DNA of 64,000 nt from Bacteroidales bacterium (GCA_016709025.1 JADJEQ010000037.1:107501-171500); one strand, 5' to 3'; positions 8,207-17,645 are shown, counted from the first letter of the stretch. The notes: generated by a model from the letters alone, not told the origin. Made by a program: numbers and translations.

Positions 8207-10210
8207 TCAGATCAACGCAATATAATTGGTTAGGTTCTGATCGTGCGGTACCCCGAGTTTTTTGCGGATGCGGGTACGGGCTACTTCAATACTTTTGATG
8301 GATTGTCCTGACAGGGAGGATATTTCGCGGGTATTCATGTCGAGCCGGATAAAGGAACACAGGCGCCGCTCGGCAGGCGTGAGTTCCGGATATTTCTCAA
8401 GCAGCCGTTGCTGAAAACCGGGGTGAACCTCATTAAATTGAATTTCGAACTCTTTCCAGGCATTGGGAGCAAGTTCCTGGCGAAGCTGCACTTGCAGATG
8501 CTGAATTGATTGAGCCGATACTTCTGATTGTTTAAGTTCATCCAACTCTTTGATCAGCCTTTCAAGTAACTGATTTTTCTGATTGATGAAAATCGTTTTG
8601 GAAGTGAGTTCGCGCTCTTTACCGATAAGATCCTCGCTGAGCTGTCCGATTTTTTCTTCGCTCTGCTGCCTGATTGCACCCGCCTCGCGTTTTGCTTCGT
8701 TTTTTCGCTTGTAAATAAGCCAAATCAATGCAATCCCCATTACCAGGCTTATACCGAGCAACACCAGAATAATGTTTTTTGTCCGAATTGCCTGCTTTTG
8801 CAGAATACTGTTCTGCGTAAGAGCTTCGTTTTCTTTTTTAAGTTCACTGCGCGCAAAACCAGCCTCTATCTCTTCAATAGTCCGGTATTTTTCGACCGTG
8901 TAAATGCTGTCTTTCAGCGCTGTGGCACTTTTCAGGTAAAAGTATGCCTTATCAGAATTTCCGGCTTTTTCGTAGCATTGCCCCAGGCAAATGCTGGCAT
9001 CCAGTCTTCCTTTCAGTGAACCGGTTGCTTTGGCGATTTCGAGCGCCTCAGTGGCATTGTTTATGGCCTCCTTAACCTGATTCTGGCTTATTAAAGTATT
9101 GGCCAACTCAACAAGGGCCTCGCTTTGCTCGTGCCTGGCCCCAATTTCGGCGTACAGATTCACCGATTTCCTGTAAAATGCTGAAGCAATTATAAAATCA
9201 TTCTTTGTCGCATGCAGTTTCCCAAACTGCATATTGCAGGAAGCAAGAAACGATTTATCACCTGATTTCTCTGCCAGTTTTAATGCATCTTTTAAATAGA
9301 GACCTGCATTTTCATAATCTTTCAACTCTGTGTAAGCACCTGCAAGGTTTTTATAACGTATTATCAGCCGGTATTCATCGTTGGTTTGTTCTGCAGCTTT
9401 CAGCGCCTGCCTGTAATATTCCAGTGCACGGAAAGGGTCACCGTTGTCGAGATACAGGTTACCAATGTTGTTCAGACAATCAGAAATTGCCGTTTCGTCG
9501 TTTAGTTTTCTGAAAACTTCAATTGCTTTCTGGTATGACTCCATGGCTTTCGCAAAATCACCGGTCTTGCGATGCACATTGCCCAGGTTGTTGTAGCAAA
9601 TAGCTTCTTCGTAGTTCAGACCGGCGCTTCCGGCTTTTTGGAGGGCTTTGGAGTAAAATTCAACAGCATCCCGGTAATTTCCGCATTGCTTCTGAACTAT
9701 TCCCATACCTGTATAACACCAGAACTGATTCACATGATCTTTGACTTTCTGATACCCCGAAAGTGACAGGTTGTAAAACTCCATCGCATTCGCGAACTGG
9801 CTCTGCTCGAGGTAAACCTCCGCAATGTTGAAATTGCTTTCTGCCTCAAGCGCTATATTGCCCAGTTCTTCGGCTTCTTTCAGTGCGCGTTTGTATAAAT
9901 CCAGCGCCCTGGAATATTCAATCCGGTTATAAAAAACAAGCCCAAGACCAAGCCGGGCTTTGATCAGTTTTCGTTTTACAGCATCCTTGTATGCTTTGCT
10001 ACCATCATCCCTGAGGCATTTTTCGGCTGTCTGTATGGCTGCGTTGTATAGCCGGATGGCTGTATCACCCCGGGTATCAGCTGCTTTTGCCAGGTTGATA
10101 GAAATAAGTGCAGTATCAGACTTCGGATCAGATTTTTGCGCACTGACTGAAGTGAGGGAAACAGGAACAATAAAAAGCAAAAGCCGGAGAAATCGTCTGA
10201 AATTGTACAT
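8207..10210 (-). CDS. TPR-repeat LuxR-type transcriptional regulator
   Basis: 667 residues from the ATG at 10210, which gives a clean signal or anchor segment (MYNFRRFLRLLLFIVPVSLT). At least eight TPR repeats follow, for example YNNLGNVHRKTGDFAKAMES and CLNNIGNLYLDNGDPFRALE. A transmembrane helix (NIILVLLGISLVMGIALIWL) and a Lys/Glu-rich coiled coil come next. The C-terminal helix-turn-helix is of LuxR/GerE type: LTPAERRLCSFIRLDMNTRE, then ISSLSGQSIKSIEVARTRIR. This periplasmic-TPR, membrane, cytoplasmic-HTH layout is a common Bacteroidota one-component regulator. Its ligand and targets are not known; the neighbouring surface-protein genes are candidates. It is last before the repeat-rich gap at 7.7-8.2 kb. 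Confidence 0.9.
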   Translation of the reverse strand: MYNFRRFLRLLLFIVPVSLTSVSAQKSDPKSDTALISINLAKAADTRGDTAIRLYNAAIQTAEKCLRDDGSKAYKDAVKRKLIKARLGLGLVFYNRIEYSRALDLYKRALKEAEELGNIALEAESNFNIAEVYLEQSQFANAMEFYNLSLSGYQKVKDHVNQFWCYTGMGIVQKQCGNYRDAVEFYSKALQKAGSAGLNYEEAICYNNLGNVHRKTGDFAKAMESYQKAIEVFRKLNDETAISDCLNNIGNLYLDNGDPFRALEYYRQALKAAEQTNDEYRLIIRYKNLAGAYTELKDYENAGLYLKDALKLAEKSGDKSFLASCNMQFGKLHATKNDFIIASAFYRKSVNLYAEIGARHEQSEALVELANTLISQNQVKEAINNATEALEIAKATGSLKGRLDASICLGQCYEKAGNSDKAYFYLKSATALKDSIYTVEKYRTIEEIEAGFARSELKKENEALTQNSILQKQAIRTKNIILVLLGISLVMGIALIWLIYKRKNEAKREAGAIRQQSEEKIGQLSEDLIGKERELTSKTIFINQKNQLLERLIKELDELKQSEVSAQSIQHLQVQLRQELAPNAWKEFEIQFNEVHPGFQQRLLEKYPELTPAERRLCSFIRLDMNTREISSLSGQSIKSIEVARTRIRKKLGVPHDQNLTNYIALI

Positions 10211-10360
10211 TAGCCCTTTTGAATTCCGAAATAAAGGTAAAACGTTTTTTCGGGATTCCGGATACAGATTTCGGTCAGATCGCATATCAACCTGTGCACC
10301 CCTTTGTTGAAGACCAAAGTGAATTGAGCAAGGTCCCTATGGTTGCTTGAAACGCAGGCC

Positions 10361-10368
10361 TATCTTTG
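10361..10368 (+). promoter_or_regulatory. Possible -7 element facing rightward with no gene after it
   Basis: TATCTTTG matches the Bacteroidota -7 consensus TAnnTTTG, followed by C as is usual. No matching TTTG is found at the proper distance upstream. The only frame downstream is a 19-codon one starting at 10385, so this may be chance or a small RNA promoter. Confidence 0.3.
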
Positions 10369-10464
10369 CTGCCGGACCAAAAAAATGCAATTTAAGAATA
10401 CAGCATCTGCAGCATTAAAGTTGCTGTTTTATTATCATTATTAAAAAAAAGAATAAAGCCAGGG

Positions 10465-11445
10465 TCAATCCTTCACACACCTGACCGATCGCCCATATCG
10501 CTTATCTTCCAAAGCTCTCCAGGTATCAAAGGCGCCATAGTCCATGTACCTGATCCAGGCATCGTTGGAATTTTCTTCTGTTGAACACCACCAACCCCCA
10601 CCCCAGTTGATATAGGTAAAACCTCCGCCGTATTCACGGTGACCTCCGGGCAAAGCGCAGAACCCGCTTTCATTGGTGGCATCGGCATTGGGTTCGCGCC
10701 AGTGAATTGTACCAGCCTCTTTCAGTTTGCTTCCCGCAACAGCATCGCCTCCCTGCGATCCGGATAAATTACTCCACTCTTCATCGGACGAGACGTGCCA
10801 TCCTTCAGGTGCAAGATTCCGGTCATCGTTCACTGCAAACCAGTTGTACAATCTGCCGTAAATATTTGCATTGCCTGAACTGTGATCGTAATTGCTGTAA
10901 GCGCCGGAGGTCAGACCTTCCCAGGCTGCATTGCCGGTAATCAGCTCTACTTCATCGCCATTGCGGTAGTGTGTTACTTTCAGGTTTTCGACGAGCCAGA
11001 CATGGCTGCCAATGGTTACCGTGTGATAAATATTGCCATCGATGTCGGTTACCAGTTCATCATTCCAGGTTCTGAAAGCCATTTCCGGCCCATAACCCGT
11101 TCCTCCACTGTTGATGGCGTACGCACGAACAAAATATGGGGTATTGGTAATTAAACCGGTTAACGTGCAGGTAAAGCTGCCGGTACCTGTTCCGTTGGAA
11201 ATCTTATCGCCGGCAGTTGTGGGATTGTGCGAGGTACTCCAGCATATTCCCCGCTCGGTAATTGCAGCTCCGCCATCACTTGTAACCGTTCCACTGAAGG
11301 TTACAGATTGTTCCGCAACATAGGTAACCGGCGATGTTGTCAGTTCTGGTAAAGATTCATTTTCTTCTGTACAGCTACCTATCATTACAAAAAATAAGCA
11401 GCCCAGGGCGATCAGAAACATCTGAAGATCAGTTCTTTTTTTCAT
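10465..11445 (-). CDS. FISUMP-domain lipoprotein with Ig/FnIII-like module
   Basis: 326 residues. MKKRTDLQMFLIALGCLFFV is followed by MIGSC, a lipobox with Cys25. Residues about 35-125 form a beta-sandwich module often seen before FISUMP domains in Bacteroidota (VTFSGTVTSDGGAAITERGI ... NTPYFVRAYAINSGGTGYG), similar to fibronectin type III. From about residue 133 comes the FISUMP domain: VTIGSHVWLVENLKVTHYRN, YGRLYNWFAVNDDRNLAPEG, ESGFCALPGGHREYG and the end RYGRSVRCVKD. It is predicted to sit on the outer membrane. It follows the YCF48 gene at 11525-13654 on the same strand with an 79-base gap, a pairing also found around 5.1 kb. Confidence 0.9.
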   Translation of the reverse strand: MKKRTDLQMFLIALGCLFFVMIGSCTEENESLPELTTSPVTYVAEQSVTFSGTVTSDGGAAITERGICWSTSHNPTTAGDKISNGTGTGSFTCTLTGLITNTPYFVRAYAINSGGTGYGPEMAFRTWNDELVTDIDGNIYHTVTIGSHVWLVENLKVTHYRNGDEVELITGNAAWEGLTSGAYSNYDHSSGNANIYGRLYNWFAVNDDRNLAPEGWHVSSDEEWSNLSGSQGGDAVAGSKLKEAGTIHWREPNADATNESGFCALPGGHREYGGGFTYINWGGGWWCSTEENSNDAWIRYMDYGAFDTWRALEDKRYGRSVRCVKD

Positions 11446-11524
11446 GATTACTGGTTTAATTTGAAGTATTGTTAATTATGCTGTATTCGTTCAGTCAGTT
11501 TTCAAATAAATACCCGGACTATTT

Positions 11525-13654
11525 TTATTTGCAGATAATCATCTTATTTGTTTTAATTACCCCATCACCCTGAAGTTGATTAAAATAGACTCCGGCAGGC
11601 AACCCTTCAACATTAAAATCAATACAGTGCCTCCCGGCGGGTTTGTATTCATCCACCAATGTGGCTACTTCTTTGCCATACACATCAACCACTTTTAGTG
11701 TTTGCCAGCTGCCCTTTGCCAACTGCCAACAGATCAATGTTGTATTACTGAAAGGATTTGGATAATTTTGAAGAGGACAAACCGCTATCGGATCAGACTC
11801 ACTTTCCCTTACAGACGTGATAATCCCTCCGGTTGTTGTACGGAGGATGGTACCGCCATAGCCCACTACAGCACCTGTAGTGGCATTGGCCAGGGAAACA
11901 CTGTAAAGATTGTCAGCTGAACCATCCAGTTGAATTGACCAGGTTGCCCCGCCGTTAATGGTATTCAGAATTACTCCCTGTATGTTCGATCCGCCCAGAT
12001 AATCGCCAACGGCCATCCAGGTATTGGCATCTGCGAAACTGACACTTCTGAGGTCGGCAACTGTTCCGCTCTGTTGCGAATTCCAGGTTGCTCCTCCATT
12101 GGTAGTTCTGAGGATGGTGCCGTTGTTTCCAACAGCGGTCCCGATATTTGACCCAATATAAGCAACACTCAGCAAATTGGTTGAAGTGCCGCTGGTTTGA
12201 GGAGTCCAGGAAGTCCCGCCATTGGTGGTTCTGAGGATGGTTCCGTTATATCCGACGGCTGTCCCGGTATTGGCATCAGTGAAGGCTACGCCCCTTAACG
12301 CCACAGTGGTTCCGCTTGTCTGGGAAGTCCAGGTGGATCCACCATCGGTTGTTCGGAGAATAGTGCCACTATAACCTACAGCCGTGCCATTGTTGGCATT
12401 GGTAAAGGAGACACACCTCAGGGCTACGGTAGTTCCGGATGGCTGCAAAACCCATGTCGTTCCTCCGTTGGTTGTTCTGAGAATGGTTCCATTATAACCT
12501 ACTGCCGTTCCTCTGTTTATATCGGTAAATGAGACACTAAACAAATCATAAACAGTTCCGCTTGATTGTTCATTCCAGGTTGTTCCGCCATCTGTTGTCC
12601 GGAAGATAGCACCCTGCTCACCCACCGTCGTCCCGAAATTTGCATCAATAAAAGAGACACCCATAAATGTTTTTGTAGCTCCTCCCGATTGAGGTGTCCA
12701 GGTTGTACCGCCATCAGTGGTTCTCAGTAGCGTACCATGATCACCTGCGGCGGTTCCATTATTGGCATCCGTAAAGGAGACACCATTCAGCCAATGAGTT
12801 GTTCCACTTGATTGAAGAAACCATGATCCACCGCCGTTTGTGGTTCTGTATATGTTTCCTCCGGGACCGACTGCCGTTCCGTTTTCGTTGTCTGTGAAAC
12901 AAACATCATCAAGTCTGCTGCCTGACTCTGCCTGTAAAGTCCATGTTGCACCCCCGTTGGTTGTTCTGAGTATCGTGCCTGAAGTACCCACTGCTGTTCC
13001 GGTATCCGGATCCGTAAAACAAACGCCCAGCAAGCTGTTGGTTGTTCCGCCGGACTGTAAAACCCATGATTCACCCCCATTTACAGTTCTGATGATTTTC
13101 CCGTAATCGCCCACAACTGTTCCGTTGTTTGCATCGGTAAATGAGACATCGTAAAGATCATAAGAAGTCAGGCTGTTCTGAAGTGTCCAGGTATTTCCTC
13201 CATCGCTGGTCCGCATGATCAGGCCGTCATATCCTGCCACAGTGCCGGTGCTGGCATCGGTAAAACAAACGCCCGACAAATCGGTGGATATTCCACTTGA
13301 TTGTTGAATCCAGGTCAAGCCCCCATCTGCTGTATGCACAATGGTTCCATCCTCACCTACTGCAGTGCCGAAATAATTTCCATCCTGTTCAACGAACGAA
13401 ACACTGCGTAAAATGCAGGTCACACCGCTTGTTTGCAACGACCAGTTAACTCCGCCATCATAAGTTCTGATAATTGTTCCATGCGACCCAACAGCCCAGC
13501 CATCGGAGGGTGAAACGAATACAACATCAGAGAGGGAATTGCCCTGAGGCAATGGATTTTGCCAGAACCAGCCGGATTGTTGTGCAAGTGAAAAGTGAAA
13601 TGTGAAGAGTGAAAAGTGCAGGGTTAAGAAAAGGATGAGGTGTAATTTCTTCAT
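11525..13654 (-). CDS. YCF48-type 14-repeat propeller protein, T9SS cargo
   Basis: 709 residues. The signal peptide is MKKLHLILFLTLHFSLFTFH plus FSLAQQ; the repeated HFSLF wording comes from a short DNA repeat. Fourteen blades of about 41 residues follow, far more alike than those of the 3022-5106 protein, for example GTAVGYNGTILRTTNGGTTW and VSFTDANNGTAVG. At the DNA level this is a roughly 123-bp repeat series over about 11.8-13.55 kb. Fourteen blades fit two seven-bladed propellers. The end (PLQNYPNPFSNTTLICWQL ... LPAGVYFNQLQGDGVIKTNK) is a T9SS type A sorting domain. The high similarity of inner blades suggests recent repeat expansion or gene conversion. The ligand is unknown; secretion to the surface is likely. 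Confidence 0.9.
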   Translation of the reverse strand: MKKLHLILFLTLHFSLFTFHFSLAQQSGWFWQNPLPQGNSLSDVVFVSPSDGWAVGSHGTIIRTYDGGVNWSLQTSGVTCILRSVSFVEQDGNYFGTAVGEDGTIVHTADGGLTWIQQSSGISTDLSGVCFTDASTGTVAGYDGLIMRTSDGGNTWTLQNSLTSYDLYDVSFTDANNGTVVGDYGKIIRTVNGGESWVLQSGGTTNSLLGVCFTDPDTGTAVGTSGTILRTTNGGATWTLQAESGSRLDDVCFTDNENGTAVGPGGNIYRTTNGGGSWFLQSSGTTHWLNGVSFTDANNGTAAGDHGTLLRTTDGGTTWTPQSGGATKTFMGVSFIDANFGTTVGEQGAIFRTTDGGTTWNEQSSGTVYDLFSVSFTDINRGTAVGYNGTILRTTNGGTTWVLQPSGTTVALRCVSFTNANNGTAVGYSGTILRTTDGGSTWTSQTSGTTVALRGVAFTDANTGTAVGYNGTILRTTNGGTSWTPQTSGTSTNLLSVAYIGSNIGTAVGNNGTILRTTNGGATWNSQQSGTVADLRSVSFADANTWMAVGDYLGGSNIQGVILNTINGGATWSIQLDGSADNLYSVSLANATTGAVVGYGGTILRTTTGGIITSVRESESDPIAVCPLQNYPNPFSNTTLICWQLAKGSWQTLKVVDVYGKEVATLVDEYKPAGRHCIDFNVEGLPAGVYFNQLQGDGVIKTNKMIICK

Positions 13655-13757
13655 TTTGGATTAATTTTATAGCACTTTAAGTGCAAAAAGGCTCATATAT
13701 TTTAAAAAGTTTCAATTGTGCGATATTTCACCCGACTCATATCGCTCAACTCAGTCA

Positions 13758-14813
13758 TTATTTACATACAACCAATTTCCTTGTCTCAACCGTCCCGTTC
13801 GCCTGAACCCGGCAGAAATATATCCCTGAAGACATTCCGGTAACATCCAGGAAAGCATTGTGGTCTCCTGAAGTTTGGTAATCATTGAATATGAGAGCTA
13901 CTTCTCTTCCGGAAAGGTCAGTTACCTGAATTTTCACATTTGCATTGTTTTTCAGGGTGTAGTGTATTTCAGCTTTGTCAGAAACCGGATTGGGATAAAT
14001 GCTTTGAATCTTTGCCTGCGCCGGCGGAGCAACAGGAGATACGCCCACAGAGCCCTGCCTGCCCGACAGTTTTACGCCATTTGTCCAGATGGTAGTGAGA
14101 TCAAACTGGTCCTCATTGATTGTACCGAAATGCACTTCCATCATCCCTTGTGTGTAGAGGTTAAAACTCCGCGTCATAGACGTATCAAAGCCCATAGGGG
14201 TATGCGAAATGGTTAAGTGGTCATTACGGACTCTCAGGCACGGAAACTCACCTGTAGTAACCTTCAGTGTGCCAAAAGCATCAACTGTGGCCACACTCTC
14301 TGAAATCATGTAGACTTCAGGCATAATGTAGGTGGAGTCGCGTTCCCCCATCCAGTTTGTGCCCAGGGTCATCGGAATTTTAGCCTGTACTGCCGGAGGA
14401 TCCCACGACATGTAGACCGAGAATTCATCCGATTGGCCGTGCAATAACAGTTTATCGCTTTGAAGCTCCTTATAATTCCAGGTGTAGAGCGTATCCCCCG
14501 GACTAAACCAGTATTTCTCATAAAGTACAAGGTTAGACGTTGGAAAATCACCGATAAACGGAGCAGTTGAAGGTTGAATTGATCGTGAAATCGCCATATA
14601 CTCCATTGGGATGGCTGTCAGATCCCAGATTTGGGGTGAAGATGATGGTTCACCGATAAAAACCTCAAACTGATCCCCCCCGATGGGTGTTGAATAAGTC
14701 AGAAAAACCGAACCTGTACTGAAAGCATTCTGAAAATCTGAATGTTGGAGTGTAATCTGGCTGTAAGCTATTCCCGAAGCAAGTACAAATAATAATAGTA
14801 AATTTCTTTTCAT
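13758..14813 (-). CDS. T9SS-exported protein of unknown function
   Basis: 351 residues. The signal peptide MKRNLLLLFVLASGIAYS is cut before QITLQHSDFQNAF. The body (about 20-265) has no motif I recognise; it contains STPIGGDQFEVFIGEPSSS and PQIWDLTAIPMEYMAISRSI. The C-terminus from about residue 270 is a clear type A sorting domain (IQSIYPNPVSDKAEIHYTLK ... GIYFCRVQANGTVETRKLVV). It is the first gene of the minus-strand surface island. Its upstream side runs directly into the abnormal sequence beginning near 14.85 kb, so its promoter may not be correctly represented. Confidence 0.8.
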   Translation of the reverse strand: MKRNLLLLFVLASGIAYSQITLQHSDFQNAFSTGSVFLTYSTPIGGDQFEVFIGEPSSSPQIWDLTAIPMEYMAISRSIQPSTAPFIGDFPTSNLVLYEKYWFSPGDTLYTWNYKELQSDKLLLHGQSDEFSVYMSWDPPAVQAKIPMTLGTNWMGERDSTYIMPEVYMISESVATVDAFGTLKVTTGEFPCLRVRNDHLTISHTPMGFDTSMTRSFNLYTQGMMEVHFGTINEDQFDLTTIWTNGVKLSGRQGSVGVSPVAPPAQAKIQSIYPNPVSDKAEIHYTLKNNANVKIQVTDLSGREVALIFNDYQTSGDHNAFLDVTGMSSGIYFCRVQANGTVETRKLVVCK

Positions 14814-14849
14814 AGTAAATCCTCCTTTGGATTGGTTAAAAATGTTAAG

Positions 14850-16240
14850 GACCCCATTTTGAAGGAAACCCGCCCCATTGCCGGGGCCGGGCTTGGGAAA
14901 AAGGAGCGTATTAATCCCAAAAGTAACTCAATTGAAATAAGGGGGTATGTCGCAAATTGTCGATTTTAGGAAAACGAGAAAGGGGAGGGCGGGGGGGCGC
15001 CGGGGGGGGCCGGTTTAAAACACAAACGCGAGCAAAAAAACAGTGGTCCAACCATAAATCCAATGGCATAAACCTGTTTCCTGGTGAGGCTATTTCAAAA
15101 TCGTCATTTAAAATCACAAACCCGATGCTTATCGGTTTACAGGAAAAATATCAACAAAACCCCCGGCACCCCCCCCAAGAAGAGGGGGGGGCCGGCCCCC
15201 CGCCGGGAAGGAAAGGAAAAAAAAAAAAAAAGAAGGCGGGCCGGAATTGGGATAGTCTCGTAATTAATATCTGAGGCTGTAAGTATAATCAAATAAATCA
15301 TTTGTTTATGACTTCCTTCGGTTAAAGGTGCATCATCAAGCTGCCCTGTTCTCAGGTAGCCCAGTGCAAGGCTGGCATCGCCGCCAATGGTTACCAATTG
15401 AATTTCCGAATTCTGAAGTTTCCAAGCCGCCCCCCCCGGGGCCCCCCGGGGGGCCTTTGCCCCAAGAAAGGCCCGGGGCCCCCCCCCCCCCGGGGGCCCC
15501 CGCGCCGGCCCCCCGGGGCCGCGGAAGGGAACAGGGGGCCGGGGGGGGGAGGGGGAACCCGCGCGGGCGCGGGGGGGGCCCCGGCCCCCCCCCCCCCCCG
15601 GGCCGAGGCCCCGGGCCAGGGGGGGAGGGCAACCCCAACCCCCCCACGGCCCCGCCCCGCCCCCCGGGGGGGGGCGCCCCCCGCCCCCCGGGGGAGACGG
15701 GGAGGGGGGGGGGGAGAGGGGGGCGGGCCCCCCCCGGGGCGCCCAAACCGGGGGGGAAGGGGGGGGGGGGGGGAGGGGGCCGGGGGAAATGTTATCCACA
15801 TTGCAATAAATGCACTCTTTGCATAGCAAGACTTTGGTTTATGACAATTTCATTAAAAGGAAAATATTTCCGGAAGAACTGCTTCGTTTTCCAGGAATTC
15901 AGCAACAGCAGCTCTCCCCAAAAAACCCCACCAAAAAAATTTTTAAATAAAAAAATAAAAAAATAAAAAAATAAATCAGCCCGGGGCGAGACTAAAACAA
16001 TTTTGTCAAAATAAAGATAAAAAATCAATAAATCGTTAAAAATTAAAGATTCTTCGAAACGCCCAAAAAAAAGGTAAATAATAAATTTTTAGGGAAAAAA
16101 GGGGGGGAAAAAAAAAAAAAAAACGGAAACCCCCCCACACAAAAAAAAAGTTTACCCCTAAACCCCCATTTTAACTTGGGGAAAAATATTTTAAAAAGCA
16201 CCCCCCCCCCCGGGGGGGGCCCCCCCCCCGGAGCGCAATT
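14850..16240. other. Abnormal homopolymer-rich patch, probable assembly or consensus error
   Basis: About 1.4 kb unlike anything else in the window. Long runs of G, C and A alternate (for instance around 15180-15240, 15425-15785, 16080-16140 and 16200-16232), while ordinary AT-balanced islands survive at about 15030-15165, 15245-15425, 15788-15920 and 15980-16060. The 15245-15425 island read on the minus strand gives QLVTIGGDASLALGYLRTGQ, which looks like real coding sequence, and the other islands may also be gene pieces. Long Pro/Gly/Arg frames on both strands here are products of the runs and should not be annotated as proteins. The most economical reading is low-quality sequence joining two contigs or filling a gap. 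Confidence 0.75.
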
Positions 16241-16368
16241 TTGTGTGAGATTATTATGATTGGCATAAACCGCAATGCTGATCCAAAGTAACTACACTTC
16301 TGCTCATCATTGTTTCGAAAAAATTACTTTTCTTTGCCTTTTTAATCCAAAGCCTGACTTTTCAATCC

Positions 16369-16749
16369 ATGAGCCCTGTACTGATTGCCGGAGTAACCAT
16401 CGTAAATCTTGCATTGATCGCATATTCTGTTGCAATAATTACCGAACAGAGAAAGAAAACCGTCAATGCATTTGTATTAACCTTTATCACAATTGGTGTT
16501 ATTCTAGACATCACTGCAACGATCTGCATGATACTCGGATCTGCAAATTCATTCGCAACCATCCATGGATTGATCGGATACTCAGCGCTGGCAGTAATGT
16601 TGATTGACGCTGTTTTACTCTGGAAACTCTGGCTGGTAAAAAAAGAGCCTGCCACAGTAAGCCGTAAACTACATCTTTACTCACGTTATGCCTATGCCTG
16701 GTGGGTAATAGCATACGTTACCGGAGCACTGATCGTTGCCCTGTCGTGA
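16369..16749 (+). CDS. HsmA-like small integral membrane protein
   Basis: 126 residues. There are four hydrophobic helices: PVLIAGVTIVNLALIAYSVA, AFVLTFITIGVILDITATIC, HGLIGYSALAVMLIDAVLLW and AYAWWVIAYVTGALIVAL. The length and the layout with conserved His and Tyr residues near helix ends resemble the HsmA family (TIGR03987) of uncharacterised inner-membrane proteins; this is from memory of the family, not an alignment. The ATG at 16369 is chosen because an alternative frame from 16275 overlaps the end of the abnormal patch. Function is unknown. Confidence 0.65.
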   Translation: MSPVLIAGVTIVNLALIAYSVAIITEQRKKTVNAFVLTFITIGVILDITATICMILGSANSFATIHGLIGYSALAVMLIDAVLLWKLWLVKKEPATVSRKLHLYSRYAYAWWVIAYVTGALIVALS

Positions 16750-16842
16750 TTTGCATAATTACCAGGGATTCTGAGTAATCCGGCTAACTTTTTGCCGGGT
16801 TGTTTGTTCATCAGGCAAAGTTTATTAAAACCAAACCCCGTA

Positions 16843-17613
16843 ATGACAGCTGTAAGTAATCCATCCCGGCAACAGCAGCTTTACCTGATGTTATCGGCCA
16901 TTTTTCTCACCAACGCCATCGTTGCAGAGTTTGCCGGAGTTAAAATATTTTCACTTGAGAAATTATTGGGACTGATGCCCGCCCAGTTGCCATTCTTCGG
17001 AGGGCAGAAACTCGACTTTAACCTGAGCGTAGGTGTGGTGATCTGGCCGATTGTTTTTATTGTTTCCGATCTGGTTAATGAGTATTTTGGCCGGGAGGGT
17101 GTCAGAAAAATCAGCTTTATCACAGCCGGAATGATTGCATGGTCGTTTTTAATCGTCCTTTCAGGAACCGGGGTTCCACCAGCCGACTTCTGGCTTAACC
17201 TCAACAATACCGACCCGGCCGGAAATCCATTCAACATCAATTACGCCTATACAAGCATTTTCAGAGCCGGAATGGGCATCATCGTTGGCTCCCTGACAGC
17301 TTTTCTGGTAAGCCAGTTGATTGACGCCTATGCCTTCCATTACCTGAAGAAACTCACCGGCCACAAAAAACTATGGCTGCGGGCTACCGGATCAACTGTT
17401 ATATCGCAGCTCATCGACAGCTTTGTGATTCTCTTTATTGCCTTTTTCCTGCTGGGCAACTGGAGTATGCAACAGGTTTTGCAGGTTGGATTGGTTCAGT
17501 ACACCTATAAAGTTTCACTGGCAATTCTGTTAACGCCGCTTATTTACCTGGCTCACTGGGCGATTGACGGATACCTGGGCCGAAAGAAACAGTCCATGGG
17601 CACTCATTTTTAG
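16843..17613 (+). CDS. Queuosine precursor transporter, VUT/YhhQ family
   Basis: 256 residues from the ATG at 16843; 17 further in-frame codons upstream (from 16792) look untranslated. The first helix carries LSAIFLTNAIVAEFAGVKIF, then there is GVVIWPIVFIVSDLVNEYFG, the hallmark D-L-x-N-E-x-[FY]-G motif of the VUT (Vut_1, YhhQ) family. Later helices include IIVGSLTAFLVSQLIDAYAF and STVISQLIDSFVILFIAFFL. Members import preQ0/preQ1 or related 7-deazaguanines for queuosine in tRNA. No queuosine-synthesis gene is adjacent, so the substrate is inferred only from family. Confidence 0.88.
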   Translation: MTAVSNPSRQQQLYLMLSAIFLTNAIVAEFAGVKIFSLEKLLGLMPAQLPFFGGQKLDFNLSVGVVIWPIVFIVSDLVNEYFGREGVRKISFITAGMIAWSFLIVLSGTGVPPADFWLNLNNTDPAGNPFNINYAYTSIFRAGMGIIVGSLTAFLVSQLIDAYAFHYLKKLTGHKKLWLRATGSTVISQLIDSFVILFIAFFLLGNWSMQQVLQVGLVQYTYKVSLAILLTPLIYLAHWAIDGYLGRKKQSMGTHF

Positions 17614-17645
17614 GAATTCAAACCGGTTATCTCAATTATTTTTAT

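Noticed and set aside
11800..13550. Possible CRISPR or satellite repeat from the 123-bp period
   Set aside because: The period is exactly 41 codons and every repeat is a YCF48 blade in one open frame.
15137..15966. Long Pro/Gly/Arg-rich open frames on both strands in the homopolymer patch
   Set aside because: Their residues come from G and C runs and they overlap in five frames at once; they have no start context, domain or family resemblance.
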